This document shows, in pieces, positions 46,201 through 57,147 of a stretch of DNA of 64,000 bases. Position numbers and translations under genes: made by a program. The stretch is from Owenia fusiformis. Lineage: Eukaryota; Annelida; Polychaeta; Sabellida; Oweniidae. The notes beneath the pieces are model-generated. The model worked only from the letters and a program-made list of their open reading frames with translations, was not told the origin of the DNA and ran no database searches. The first letter of the stretch is position 1. The number at the start of each line of letters is the position of its first letter. The stretch lies in assembly GCA_903813345.2 (NCBI GenBank), contig CAIIXF020000008.1, forward strand, positions 29,512,005 through 29,576,004. The letters run 5' to 3'.

Positions 46201-47447
46201 ATTTCATACTGTTTTAATTTTTTTTCTATGGGTTAAATCATTTGCAAAGATGTCGAGGTATGTGGATCATCGTTCTCGATTGTGTTTATGATGTTCCGTT
46301 TTACAACGTGTGCGCATGCATTTCCTTATCCCTTTATAAAGTTTTTTCCCTATTGTGTTTTGATGTTTTACCTCAGGTTGTTCTCGATGTTCACATTGCT
46401 GATCTCATCAATAAGAAATTGCGTAATACCCGGATCAGCTTCTTTAATAAGTCGTTCATAGTCCGGATTTGTAATTCTTTCGGCTGCTGGAACAGTGCGG
46501 GAAAAGTAACCAATCAGGACGCCTATGGCTATTCCAACAACTGCTGCTACAACTGTTGCTATTATCAACGGTCTCTTTGATGACTTATTACTGCAACATA
46601 GAAAATTAATCAATGATGTCCCATTGTTATTGCTCATAAAATATTCCACATACCATGGATATATCTCGAGAATAACTTATGGGTGTAGTATTGCCAAAAT
46701 ATTGAAATAATCAACAGAACGACCAACGCTCCAGAATTAAACATAATCGATTCCTCGGCTAGCGAGGGGAATCCCATTAAGTCACACAAGCACCCACAAG
46801 CAGGCAGCCAATCGGGTTTATGATAAACAAATTCAACGACCAATCAGATAACAGGAGGACTTTCCCGGTATATTCAAACTTCAGATTGAATTAATTTCTG
46901 CGAAAATAATTAGATCAGCCAGCACAATCGCAAAATTTACACTGAAAGAGGGAGATTTGGGACTTCTTCTTTGGTAAGTAGATGGGTGAATATGTGGTAA
47001 AACTCAATATGCAAAAAAGTCCAGATGGGTCTTGATTGTGCTATCCTATGGCAAAGAGCCTCTTAAAGTGGCACAAAGGGAAAATTGTAGTCATTGAAAA
47101 TGATGATGTTACCCGAATGGCCATTTCAGATTTCTTGTAAAATAATCGAATTATCAAAACCCAACGAAAATAGGTATAGCAAAAATCTGTTTGTAGGAAG
47201 TAGTAAAATCTAAATTGTGTAACTAGCAATATTCTTGAGTATATTTTAAGGTCCCTATCCCTCTCTCTTACTGTCAGATCATTATTTTAGTATAATTTAC
47301 AAATTGATATGATCTTCGTATTTTGCTCTTGTCTTTGAATGATTTATAATCCTTCGCTAATTTGCTCTTGTAAATTGTTCAAATAAAAATGTTGAAGACT
47401 TACCTGCTTAGTCCAGTGCTACTATCTAATGAGTACATATCAGACAT
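31203..47447 (-). CDS. M28 zinc metallopeptidase, PSMA/NAALADase-like (gene B)
   Basis: Second FOLH1/NAALAD2-type peptidase, 766 aa, 16 exons: 47404-47447, 46372-46590, 45732-45894, 44782-44913, 44413-44538, 43779-43959, 43031-43195, 37776-37883, 37056-37261, 36057-36188, 35578-35672, 33668-33758, 32943-33198, 32447-32528, 31840-31932, 31203-31410. Cytosolic tail [15 protein letters not shown], membrane span ~23-43. Zinc ligands: H388 (GNHRDAW), D398, E437 with catalytic E436 (SWGSEEYG), D465 (LNVD), H566 (YPLYHTGYE). Most exon junctions match gene A, but it lacks A's introns after LLNQ and YQT and has one before NKWK. The human-R210 equivalent (LFRGDK) is kept; K699 is Ser and N257 is Ser. 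Three extra partial copies of exon 8 follow it, and a 5-kb intron contains the LRR gene. Confidence 0.93.
32088..32229. mobile_element. 142-bp palindromic MITE
   Basis: Starts ATGCCTTGGTCACATTTGCT and ends with the complement of ATGCCTGGGTCACATTTGCT, flanked by TA on both sides. The interior is also self-complementary (CTCGGCCGATTGAGTAT / ATACTCAATCGGCCGGG). It lies in a gene B intron. Same family as 60311-60452 and the fragments at 3086 and 15624. Confidence 0.85.
33960..35235. repeat. G-rich degenerate repeat array in gene B intron
   Basis: Alternating related blocks GATGCTATTTGGTGCTTTCT..GGGCACTTTCAAAG (near 34021, 34468, 34775, 35103) and GGAGCTATTTGATGATGTCT (near 34388, 34652, 34971). 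They are linked by runs of 7-12 Gs and GGGGTGCCAGAGGGGGAG-type text. Plus-strand G-runs (33900-33912, 34859-34872, 34895-34906) could form G-quadruplexes. It contains no exon. Confidence 0.7.
35297..35395. repeat. ACAAT-type pentanucleotide microsatellite
   Basis: A run of CAATA/CAATG pentamers with a few point changes, directly after the G-rich array. Translations of both strands give only low-complexity peptides. Confidence 0.9.
37395..37883 (-). repeat. Four tandem copies of gene B exon 8
   Basis: The full exon is 37776-37883 (108 nt). Three further copies follow in transcript order, with usable parts 37648-37728 (81 nt), 37520-37600 (81 nt) and 37395-37472 (78 nt), at a period of 125-128 bp. 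The first two appear identical to each other. Each keeps the donor CCAG/GTATGTTTG. An acceptor at GGAAAG/TC would make every extra copy a phase 1-1 exon, so inclusion would stay in frame and repeat [19 protein letters not shown]. The intervening sequence contains CACTCCCCTCCATAAGTT, the end of the Tc1-like element family. The extra copies may instead be inert. Confidence 0.8.
38366..38577. mobile_element. 212-bp MITE with CAGGCCCGTAGCCAGG ends
   Basis: The left end CAGGCCCGTAGCCAGG and right end CCTGGCTACGGGCCTG are complementary, with TATCCT on both sides (38360-38365, 38578-38583) as a likely target duplication. The body has C- and G-runs and CCATTTTGAGCACTT. Related body sequence is at 63640-63803 and, more distantly, 45150-45225. 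Confidence 0.8.
38881..39190. repeat. Hairpin elements, two adjacent inverted repeats
   Basis: 38881-38910 (TTATTGAATGATTTGAAGTG..CAATACAGGA) pairs perfectly with 38988-39017. Next to it, TTTTATCGTGTGATC with CTGTATTGCTACCGAGATTGTC (39020-39062) pairs imperfectly with GACAACCTCCGTAGCAATACAG (39099-39120) and GATCATACGATAAAA (39176-39190). The common word GTATTGC suggests related MITEs. Confidence 0.7.
40362..42527 (+). CDS. LRR transmembrane receptor, tyrosine-rich tail (nested)
   Basis: Intronless 721-aa single-pass receptor inside a gene B intron, opposite strand. The chosen ATG (40362) has a good context (AAACATGG) and begins a signal peptide ([20 protein letters not shown]); an upstream in-frame ATG at 40323 would bury it. 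Around ten LRRs (LxxLxLxxNxIxxL type, e.g. [20 protein letters not shown]), a C-terminal cap with paired cysteines ([11 protein letters not shown]...C...C), a Ser/Thr/Asn-rich stalk, and membrane span ~517-539. There is no TIR or kinase domain. The cytoplasmic tail (~180 aa) has many tyrosines: YMYM (YxxM, PI3K-type), VIYSEI near the end (ITIM-like), YMTPI, YIIPI and terminal KYLTIL. Likely a cell-surface recognition or adhesion receptor signalling through SH2 proteins; the ligand is unknown. Confidence 0.9.
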   Translation: MATSKLQLIIVIWLFSYLKVQKCEPEDLQITVRIDNVDDLKKVRGNMTGLTVRNRNVFRENIQTLPTGAFNGYPYLQRLTLDFEDLRGIETGSFQHLEHVRELVLTVEKNFNSLRTGIRTFQNGILSGLTSLKNLDASWIKLKCIEGNVFNVVKDSLQTLDLSYNNLGNINATCNLVETFSSLGFLQYLGLVGNNISVLKLGMFAGLTELRHLDISDNPISLIQPRVFTDLSSLSTVEFRQINAPTIDDKRLHHLSSETFEGLGLVKSLKLKNRGIRTLDNGTFNGLLSLKFLDLSQNDITVLEDGVFQNLTQLNVLILEYNMIQHISENALLPVPNINVLKLKENQIEGLPPIFVHTRKLRILDLRNNNIVSIPRFVSISQILLLGLGGNKLDCGCDINWIVQSVNRGNISLISSGQTLCSTPIERAGHQITEFPDQNKECFKENSNNSHNAPCSTDDIDCVSTKSIIFMTTEQTFTANSTNLTTDIGQTKDQVPNIANVTKEINVRYNLDIQYDLLIPLIVVGCISVLMIVGAIVVIARRKMNHNSKAMSRAKHVDNIRYYSSSEPPSARTDITEMVYNDTLVDGAYIIPIASSPEMLIRAQYGEDGYMTPISTFKKSLVNTRLEEPDGYMYMGKPVAPPGVSGVKAKREQHKIKAENKPRVPARQPERNTLHAKSLPYEINEIHKRQQKEDLENDYDVIYSEIADQDMDENKYLTILA
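42821..42999. repeat. Inverted repeat between LRR gene and gene B exon
   Basis: TCGCGAATGCAACTTTCGAC..TGTCGGCTACC (from ~42823) pairs with GGTAGCCGACAGCCGAAAGT..TGCATTCGTTCGCGAA (to ~42997). It sits in the probable 3' UTR zone of the LRR gene and 32 bp from gene B exon 7. MITE-like. Confidence 0.7.
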
Positions 47448-50400
47448 CTGGAATGGAGACAATATGCAACATGCAAAATTGATAATATATTGGAGTTTGG
47501 TTAAATCAAATAAAAGAAGAAGACTGAACTTATCACTTAAAGGGCCCTTGTTTCAGAATCTAAAATACACTAGAACTGTTTTTCACCATCAATAGACTGT
47601 GATACGAACACTTTAATTTTATTTTCTGAAAATACTTAAAACGCTTAAAATAATAAGGATAAGTACGAAGTAGGATGAAGTTATTTGAGACTTATTAATT
47701 TAGACTACATAAAACTGATATCAAAATTAAAATGACAGTTCTATCCGTTATTAAACATTATTGGCAGGTGTAAGTAAACAAATATTTATAAATAAAATGT
47801 TAAATAAATTATTGTTAATATATTGATGACCTTACATATGACGAATAAGTAAGACAAATGCCATGTTTAAAATGCAAAATACAACAAAATATGAGTGGAA
47901 TCCGAGAAAATAAACTTAGCTGTGAGCACGTATAGTTGGTGCTCCAAAGTGTAAAGAACTACAAGAAAATTAAGATTTTAAATATATTTTAGAAATAACA
48001 AAATATTTGGGAGAGAAGATAAAGGACATTTCAATAGGACTATTTACTCTTTTTGAGGTGCAATTCGAAGAAGATGTCACATAAATAAACCTGACGAGTT
48101 TATTTAATAAATATTTGACTTTACGGGGTCCTCTCTAAATGTCAAATAACGAAATTGATTTCGTTAAGACGGAGATAAAGTTGACCTTTGAAAAAAGAGT
48201 GAAAAGCAAATCCTTAACATCGAGCCAGGGAAGAGGTTCAATCAGTAATCACATTCATATCATTCTGATTTAATCCGAGTCTTTCTTTAACATTAGACAC
48301 CATCTCCAACCTTGATATCTTCTATTTTAATTTTGTAATCAACACACGTGAACGTGTTTAGAACATGTTTGGTAAATGGCCATTGATCGTTTAAGTGGTT
48401 TGAATTACAATTAAATTAATTAATATTGATATTGTTTAGTAACATCTTATACCAGTATCGAGTGTGAATATCGTCACCTTCTTTTACGATGTACAAATTA
48501 AACAATCGTGCATGTTTCAAACGCATGCCTTCATACTACACTGTTGCTCGTTTATCTGGAACATTGGGTATTTTACAAAAATAAAACAAAACTTTAAGAA
48601 TAATCAGAATCTAACTGTTTGAAGGTATGCAGAAATGATTGTTCTAAAATGTCTATTTTATTCAGGAAGTTATTCAAGTAAAGTAATAAGTCTCAAGAAG
48701 ACAATCTTTTACAAGAATTTTTGCCAAAATTTCAGTGGATTTTGACGGATTAATTCTTGAGAAATGAAAAGGGTAGTTATTAAACAAGCAAGCGTTTGGT
48801 TCATTTTGCCTGCCCAAATGTAAAAACAATGACAATCTCCATACATAACATTTGAGAATATGTTAAAATCGAAGACGTTACAGTAAATACGAAAATATTC
48901 CATACATTTGAGTAGCGGTGTATCTAATGATCTGTGTAAATTTTGAAGTTGCTGACCCCTCGTTCATTTTATTGAGTAACATATAAGTTGACATGGTAAC
49001 CCATGCGTCAATGTTAATATGAATTCCCGGTATGAATTTAAACCAAAACTGTCAACATTTTGATATGCTCCTTATTTTACCTTGATTTTAAAGGTGCATG
49101 CGCGTCCCTGATGCCCGATTCTAGCAACCCCTGTCTAAAAATATTTCAAAATCAGTGATTTGAAACAAAATGAAAGCCTCGTGACAGTCACAACACGACA
49201 ACAGGCTAAATAATTGGTCAACCCTCCAGTTTGTTTTGCAATTCTAATCAAAAATGATTAACAAATACCATCTTTACATATGAAAATTACATGAACAATA
49301 TTTTTTTAAAAAACTGTCATAAAATACACATTAAGTAAAGGGTAATCTTTCAATTTCATAAAAAGATGCAACATCTGTAGAAAACATGAAAATTGATAAC
49401 CTTACTTACCTTGCAGAAGTGGGTGCAAGATTTCCTTTTATCGTAGAGATATCCCAAACATGTGTAACTACAACTACACTTAAATTCAAGTAGGCTATTC
49501 ACTCACCGAATGAGGCATACATTGTCTCGGAGTTAATGATTAACATAGTGCCCTCATAAATCATGAAAATGTTTGCAGATTTCATAAGTAACTCTAAACC
49601 CAATGCAATTTATATACATGTGAAGAAAATTAACATACTGGGATTAAATTCTGGCAGTAAAATCATCATTGTAATTTCCATTTCATTGAATTGATATTAT
49701 ACAGTAATCGAATGGTCAAATGGGGGCATGGTGTCTCAGTGTATTAGGTTGGAAATTGTTCTTTGTCAAGCTCGATCAAATAGGCTTAGAAATATGATAT
49801 TTTCTAAAATGTATAATTTGTAAATAAACTGAGTGTAATCTATACTTCATCCTAGGTGTAATTCAATTGAAAAATGACCTGTTTCCTAGTAGTATGCTAG
49901 CCCCTATTATGAATAAATTTTCTATTGAAACGGATAGTTTTCTATTGATTGGAAGCAGAAGAAAAAATACGCTTAGAGTTATTGACTTTGTCACATGTTT
50001 GATTATCCTACTTAACTCACTTGACCCCTGCTCTTATATAGTGGCAGTTTGACCTAACAAATTAAAGGAACATACAGGCCCACATACAGGGTGACAGAAA
50101 AATACTATTCTTTCATCTGGACCTTTCATTTAGGAACAAAGTGCTCAATTGTGGTGAAATTTTTCATGTGTACCCCACAGTAACAATCAGAAAAGGAATT
50201 TGAATGGCAAAGGCAGAAATCACAAATAGAGACAATAGCAGCACTCTTTTGAACTAGAGCTAATTCTGCGAGGGGGCACGTTCACAGGTTCAAGGAATAT
50301 TATCTTTCAAGAAAATAATAGTGACTTCTTGTCCTCACCATTTCTTTCCTTAACCTTACAATCTTTAAGCAAGAATATGTTTAAAAATGGCTTAAGATTC

Positions 50401-53400
50401 GGTGTTTTCGAGGAATGTTCCCTCGTGAGTTGTAAATGTATATACTTGCGTTTCAATATATTTGATGATCGTCTTTTTCATATTATACTAGAGTTGTACG
50501 GTCGTGGAAATGAATATTGGAGGGATGAGTTAAAAAGAAAAGTGTTGGCCCCAATTTTAAAATTGTGGGCCCAAAATTAAAATATTATATTCAGTAGTAA
50601 TGCCAGTTTGCTAGATATAAATTGCGCAATTTATGTGGAGAAGGGAAGATTTTGGGCCCAAATTTTCTTTAAAATCACCAACAACAGTTTTTACAGTCTT
50701 TTCATATAATACTTCTAAATTGGCATCATTTTTGGCTACTGTTTTTGGCTACTGATATAATCTCTATCATCAGTTTTCATTCCAAAAACGAAATATCAAT
50801 TATTTTGCCCAATATTTCAGTTTCATTATTTAGAAACATTGAATACATGTTTTAATTGGCAGTTTAAAATGGTGCTCATTAACTAAGTCCAATATAGTAT
50901 CAATACTAGACTTAGCAGGTCATCTGATTCTCAATTTGATTTGAATTGATTCTCAATTGGGACCCATAGTGACTTTGCTCCACCGTTCTTGGTTGAGTTT
51001 AAGTCATGGCTCTAATTCTCAGGCTGTAATTGGTACAAAAATTAAGCTACCCACGAATGCTGTTTTTATTTCGGGACCTTGCCATAACTAACGAAAACAA
51101 TGGTGTTTTCTGGATTATTTCCGATTTTTCCTTTTGTTGCTACCTCATTTCTCAAAGTATCCATGCCAATTTCTTGACTCTGTTGAAAGCTCATGGTCCA
51201 ATCAACCGTACCTCCTTATCTTATGATGACCGCACAAAATGACTGTGCCAAATGCTACGGATATTGCAGCTATGTATGTTGTGTTTTCAAGTGTTATTTT
51301 ATATATGTCCGACAAATCGAATTATGGTTTTGATACTATCTAGATGTATTTAATAGTATCTATATGTCTTGTTCATTCATTTGACCAATAAAAATCATAA
51401 CTGCCTGGAAAGTAATATGAATAAAGTATGTAAATAAATGAATGAAAACGTCAAATTAAGAAGCAAAAGTCTTTTCTGGGTCACTGCGAATGGCATGATT
51501 TCCTCGAGTCTCTTCAGTTGCATGGCAACCATACTGGGACCGATTCGCGTCGTTCCACTACTGCCCTTGGTGGGGGCCCGCTACCATACTATATGACTCC
51601 CGGAGTTTACTAAAGCACGTTAGTGGAGGAACCAACCACAGTCTCACAATCTGTCTCCGGCAAGAGCGGCCAGAGAACCAACCCATGCCAAGGGCCGGTA
51701 AACGGTTGGACCTTCGGACCGGGTGTCCGTAGTGACAATGATCAACAACTCCGTACCTGGGGCTCGAACGCGGGACCTCCGTATCCCACGACGTTCAACC
51801 GCAAAGTAGCCTCAGTCTACACCACTAGGCTACCCTGCTTAGGTGTCAAAACTGCTAAAAAATAATGTAGTTGTTACAATTATTTGCTTGGATAAACATC
51901 GATATTATATTTCTTAATTGATTAATCTGATTTAGTTGGAATCGAAGTTCGACCAACGATCAAGGCAATGGAATCAACAACTCTTGCAAATGTGAACAGG
52001 AGTCGTAAAGACAGAAAGTACAAAAATCGTGATCAATGTAAAGTATAATATTCAAGACACATCTTTGAATATCGGCCGGTAGGAGAAACATTCCAAAATG
52101 AAGAAGAATCATTTAGAACATTTGATTTGTTGCCAATATATCAATTGCGTCTTAAATGAATGAAATAAAAGGTAACGCGGGCCACTAAAGACGATGAGTG
52201 AAAACAATTATAATTGACGCATCTAGATCGCTCAATATAACGGTAAGTGAATGGGTCTGTGTAGATACGTCGAGGAAAATAAGCTATTTGGACGCTTGAA
52301 ATAATCTGATTACGCTTATTAATAATTACTAATAATTAATTTGACTTCACTTCTTAAAAGAGAGTTTCGTCTAACTAGTTTAACTAGACTCTGCACGCAG
52401 GGTAGTGCACCCCTCTCTAGCTCTTTCTAGGAAAGTGAATTTCTGTAGGCCTTTGCATAGCAGAGCAGTGTTGTGGAATATTTTTTACATCGTACATTTG
52501 TTACTGATGGCTTACTCCCGGGGCTTCCTTGGATTTGTACAGGAACTGTAGTTGGATCTTGTCGTGCTGCGACAAAAGCCAAGTGTTAATTAATCAAAAT
52601 AAACAAAAGTAGTGCCGATTTCACGATTGCGACTGCAATACTTTTTCAATTGCAACGACCCCTCCTGTCGTTGGATCTCTCGATACGTGTAGACCTTCAC
52701 CAGTGCAGTCACATTCAGTTCAGCTGTCTCTCGTCGTGATGTCTCTCGTAAAGACGCCAAACATACGTCAACGTTTTTTGCTCACTCTACTCGCGTCTCG
52801 GTTGGGCTAAAATAATAGTATTTTCATTTTAGAAATAAAGGTATTTGCAGCAATGGCGTATTTATTTCAGTTTCATTGAAAGATGTCACTGCATTCATTA
52901 ATGAGGCGTTTATCTATGTGTTGGCCAGTGGTCTGTTGATAGCCCAGCCAGTTGATTTGGAGATATAGCAGTGCGGTGATTTAATACGACATATAAGTAT
53001 AGGGTGGGACATAGGTTCTGGGCCGATATAAAGATGACACGGGCTAACGGCCTACGTCTATCATTTTTTCTTCCTAGTGATACTGTTTTTCTCATTTTTT
53101 GTTGCATCAATATGTTGCATTTTGACACTGACACAGTAAAATATATCGATTATGTGTGACAAAGCTGAAAGCAATAGATCGCATGAGTTTTCTCTATGGG
53201 AGAAGAACATGGAAAATATTAATTGTTTTCCACTTTATCTAAAAGTAATGGATTATTCCTTTTAAGTGGTTAACTGTGTCCCAAAAACGCAACTTATTTA
53301 AGCAACAAAAATTTAAAAAGCAGGGGTGGAAGGGATTGAAATGACAACTGGATGTGGATGGTTTGTTTTTACTCGAGTCTCTAGCCACCTTGGCTATGAG

Positions 53401-55411
53401 AAGTAATTCTGGAACACCGTACTATTGTAAAATCTTTAGCCGCCGTTCAATAAATTTAAGTAATATTCTAAAAACCGCCCTGTTAATATTTCATGAATTG
53501 AAGTCTTGTTGATGAGATATTGAACGTTTTCATTTAAAATAGACGTCGCCCCGTTCTCCATTTTAAAGGCATGCCATATTTCTAGAGGTCGCAACGGTAC
53601 TGAAAACCAGTGGCGGTAACCGTCACGCTAATAACCGTACCGTTACCAAAATACCGGTAAAAATATGTAAGATAAAATGCCAATGCGCTGCCACCCCCAC
53701 TTTGTTCCTAACTCTCTCCGTAGCTTCTCAAGTCTATATGCATACATGGTGCAAGACCGATTTGAACCTATACTGATGAACTTCACGAAATAGTATGTAA
53801 CTATCTTACGAATCAAGATGACATGTATTTTAAATTAAATGCTTGACGTCATTGACATCTCCCAGGATGACGACCAAGACGAGCCAAGTGAACAATTGAA
53901 CAGCTATTTGTCATCAGCATCCAGGTTTATTGACTGTCTTGAGAATATGGTACATGTACGTTTGTTTGCACCTTCCCTGTTTCAAAGTCCAAATTATTTT
54001 ATCATCTCTATGTACTTTTCCTGAAGATACTTAATGAATTGGCTTAACCTGTCAGTTTAAATCCTCAGAAAAAAACTAGGAAAAAACAACTTGTGTTGGG
54101 ATACTTTCCGTGCTTCTTTTTAGTACCAGGGATTGCACATGAAAATTGATGTTACAACAACTTATTAAACTAGTTTTATTAATTCTCTACTGAGACTAAC
54201 ATAGAAAATTATTACGGTCTCGGGTTTCTAGTGAACTGCGATTGCCCAAATGAGAAAACAGCCCGGTTGGGTGTATTTAGAAAGGTTTTGAATCGATGTT
54301 TAAATGTGTTTGATTAATGGCATGCAATACTAAAATGTATCGTTGCACAGTAACATTTGAAATTCCCGGGGAATAAAGTGTCTGTTTAGTACTGGACAAA
54401 AATGTAAGACCGCTATAGCGAAAATGATTGAATGTTCTTGTTTAGTAACAAACTTTTAAAATAATCGAATTTGTCCGAGTTGTACTGTTTGTGCTGATTT
54501 CTAAGCTCTTCTTGAGTTTGTATGTCTTAAATATTATTTGAACCATGCATTACTAGGATATTGATCGATGTATGATACTAGATAGTGTACTTTACTGATA
54601 TGAGTGGACCTTGAACCATGACCTAAACTGTTGTCATTGTAAACATTGGGTGAGTCATCATGAATTTCTTGCTTCTCAGTCTCAGGTCTATTTATAAATA
54701 TGATGCCTAAATGAATTGTTTTGATTGTAATTCATTTCTATATGATTTATTCTATATTATATGTAAATTCAGCTAATAACCTTAGCACTTAGATTTACTG
54801 TGTTTTATTAGAGCTTATTAGTGTAGTCTACCCCATGTACATACTGTATATCATGCACATGTGTAAACTATACTATACTATTATAGTTCTTGTTGATAAA
54901 ATCTTGCAACGAGCCCCCCTCCCTCCATTGTCCATTCATCTCACATACATCTATCAGGGGTGTAGCCAGCAAATGTCAAGTGGTTGTGAATGTTGGGTTT
55001 GCATCAGTGCGAGCGAAACAAGCCCCAATGAGGGGGTTGCTGTGGTTCGCCCCCAGAAATTTAAAAAAATTTACATTATGTATCATGGTGCATTCATAAG
55101 CTAGGCATGCCTCGAATTGCTTGAAGACAGAGAGGGGATGGGAGCGTGTACAATGTGATGCAAAAGTTTGTCTATATGTTCAGTACATCAGTTATTGTTG
55201 ATGTTGACCTTGTACTTTTAAATCATTTATTATCATTTATCATGATGTTCTGCTGCACCTGCTTTCATTTGATTATTCACTATAATTCACAATGTCACCA
55301 TACATGTTGATCAAAATATAGCTACAAACTAACTTCTGTATGTACTGTAGGTGTTCAAATGTTCAGAAAATGCCAAATTAGGTAGCGCAGTCCTGTGTTG
55401 AGGTTGATTGT
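47448..55411. other. Gene-poor intergenic region
   Basis: About 8 kb between gene B and the actin promoter. Apart from the SINE (51430-51838) I see no supported gene. Exon-like pieces at 51941-52050 and 53839-53952 are short and without recognised homology. 54950-55060 resembles a fragment of the GTAGCC-type repeats. Confidence 0.55.
51430..51838 (-). mobile_element. tRNA-derived SINE
   Basis: Read on the minus strand, the head starts at 51838 with GCAGGGTAGCCTAGTGGTGT: an A-box (TAGCCTAGTGGTG). A B-box (CGTTCGAGCCCC) lies at 51758-51769. A non-tRNA body follows, then an ATTCATTTATTTACATA-type AT-rich tail near 51430. The head is too diverged and has no partner 3' acceptor stem to be a working tRNA gene. 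The 3' boundary is approximate. Confidence 0.75.
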
Positions 55412-55421
55412 CCATATATGG
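55412..55421. promoter_or_regulatory. CArG box (SRF site) 1
   Basis: CCATATATGG, a perfect CC(A/T)6GG match 1.7 kb upstream of the actin ATG. SRF control of actin genes is well established. Confidence 0.55.
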
Positions 55422-55958
55422 TTATCTTCCTGAATGACGGGAGAACCCTAGATCTATAGCCTCTTCTATAGACCAATGCAAGAAAATCAATTGTATACTT
55501 TTAATCTAGTTTAACAAATATAGTAGTCTAACAGCAATCAATATCAATTGAATATTAACATATATATAGAGTGTTAAGAAATCTATAAACCTGTGTATGA
55601 TATAAAGACCATTTATGGTAATTGGAATAAAGCAGCTCCTTCAAAGTTCTGCACATTTTTTTGCACTGAGACTAACATCAACACCCCCCCCCCCACAAAG
55701 ATATTGACCTGGCTGTATTACCTTCTGAGAGATGAATCATTATTTTGAAAGGGTCAACCCAATAATTAGATCACTTCAAATAATGGTCAACATCTTGCTT
55801 GAATCATTAAATTTCAACTTGATTCCATCATTTCAAAACTTGTCGATTCATACAATTATCATATTTGGCTCCTAAATTCAACAATTCTGATTGGTTTCTA
55901 CAATTATATTAATCACAACTAATTCTCTTCATTTTTATCTCATTCTAGGAACCTTGTG

Positions 55959-56018
55959 CCTTATAAGGAAAAAGTGAATCACAATGCCCATATATGGATC
56001 AGCCCTTACCATATATGG
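55959..56018. promoter_or_regulatory. Cluster of three CArG boxes
   Basis: CCTTATAAGG (55959-55968), CCATATATGG (55988-55997) and CCATATATGG (56009-56018), all perfect SRF consensus sites within 60 bp. This is the most likely core promoter of the actin gene. A possible non-coding first exon would end at 56074 (ATACAG/GTATAT) and splice to the AG at 57096-57097 just before the ATG. Confidence 0.65.
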
Positions 56019-56543
56019 GAGATGGAATCAACTGAGACCAAGAATTCTAAGAACTGTCTTATCAAGAAATACAGGTATATAATCTGGCACTGAGATGACA
56101 AGAATCATAGTAACAAACCATTTTAATGTTTTAATGCGCAACAGCTCCAGAATACAGAAAAATAAAGGAATCTACTGAAAGGAAGAACATTGTAGAACAT
56201 AGTGGTAAGATTGCTTATTTTATTCCCTTTTATTCATTGATGTAAAAATATTGCATTTTCTTAAATATACAATAATTATTTTCATGCCTGGTTGAATTTA
56301 ATTCAAAACATTTTTTTAAATAAAGTTGTTAGCAAAAGCCCATGATAATACTAAATTATGAAGCTATTATCATTGCATTATGGAAATTGATGCAACAGTG
56401 TGAAATTAAATTTATAATTTTTAATAGTTTGACTTTGCTTTTTAAAAGAGAGTTTCATCTACATTCACATAATGTACAAGACTCTGAACCTCAAGGGAAA
56501 ATAAAAATGATTTCAGTGATCATGGAACTTTAAAATAAATTGT

Positions 56544-56553
56544 CCATATAAGG
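56544..56553. promoter_or_regulatory. CArG box 5
   Basis: CCATATAAGG, perfect SRF consensus, inside the presumed first intron of the actin gene. Confidence 0.5.
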
Positions 56554-57147
56554 GCATTGGTTAGCCAATACAATCACTTTAAGTCTGTGTGCACATGATC
56601 TTATATTCTACATGCTTATTTATAGGGTATAGAGTTATTCAGAATAAATATAAATTTTGATCTAAGTTTGTTCTGCCACACAAAATTATCAGCTTTCAGT
56701 CAAAAATGTCAAAGAGCAACATTTGAAAGGCAAAAACAAAACTTAAAAATCAAGTAAAAATCAAGACTAGCTAAGTTGCAGTTATGCAAAAAATAAAATA
56801 AATCTGTGATAAATATGATAAACAATCAACAATGTTAAAGTTCAAAAAGGATTGGGCAGTTAAACATTGAAATCAAAAGAGAAACTTACAAGAGTTTAAA
56901 GAAACATACAGCATAAAATTGTGCACAATATTATTGTCAAAAACAACAAATTATTTTTCAGCCAATGATGAAAATATGCTACTATGCTTATTAGTCATCA
57001 CTAGTTGTGTTAATTAATTTAATTTAATTACTTAATTAATATGATTATTTATTTATCTCTGAGAAAAAAAACTCCAATTAGATTTTTTGCATTTCAGAAA
57101 TATAAATTTAACATCCAATCAAACAAGCAAACGAAAAAACAAGCAAG

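Noticed and set aside
50086-50110. CAGGGTGACAGAAAAATAC resembling a mariner-type terminal repeat
   Set aside because: No matching inverted end or transposase remnant was found downstream.
51758-51838. Possible tRNA gene (A and B boxes)
   Set aside because: No complete cloverleaf or acceptor stem, and it is joined to a SINE body and AT-rich tail.
51941-52050. Exon-like stretch after a CTGATTTAG acceptor (EVRPTIKAMESTTLANVNRS..)
   Set aside because: Only ~36 codons, no partner exon and no family recognised.
53839-54024. Short ORF MLDVIDISQDDDQDEPSEQL.. with a possible donor at 53949
   Set aside because: Composition looks exon-like, but no acceptor, partner exon or homology could be found.
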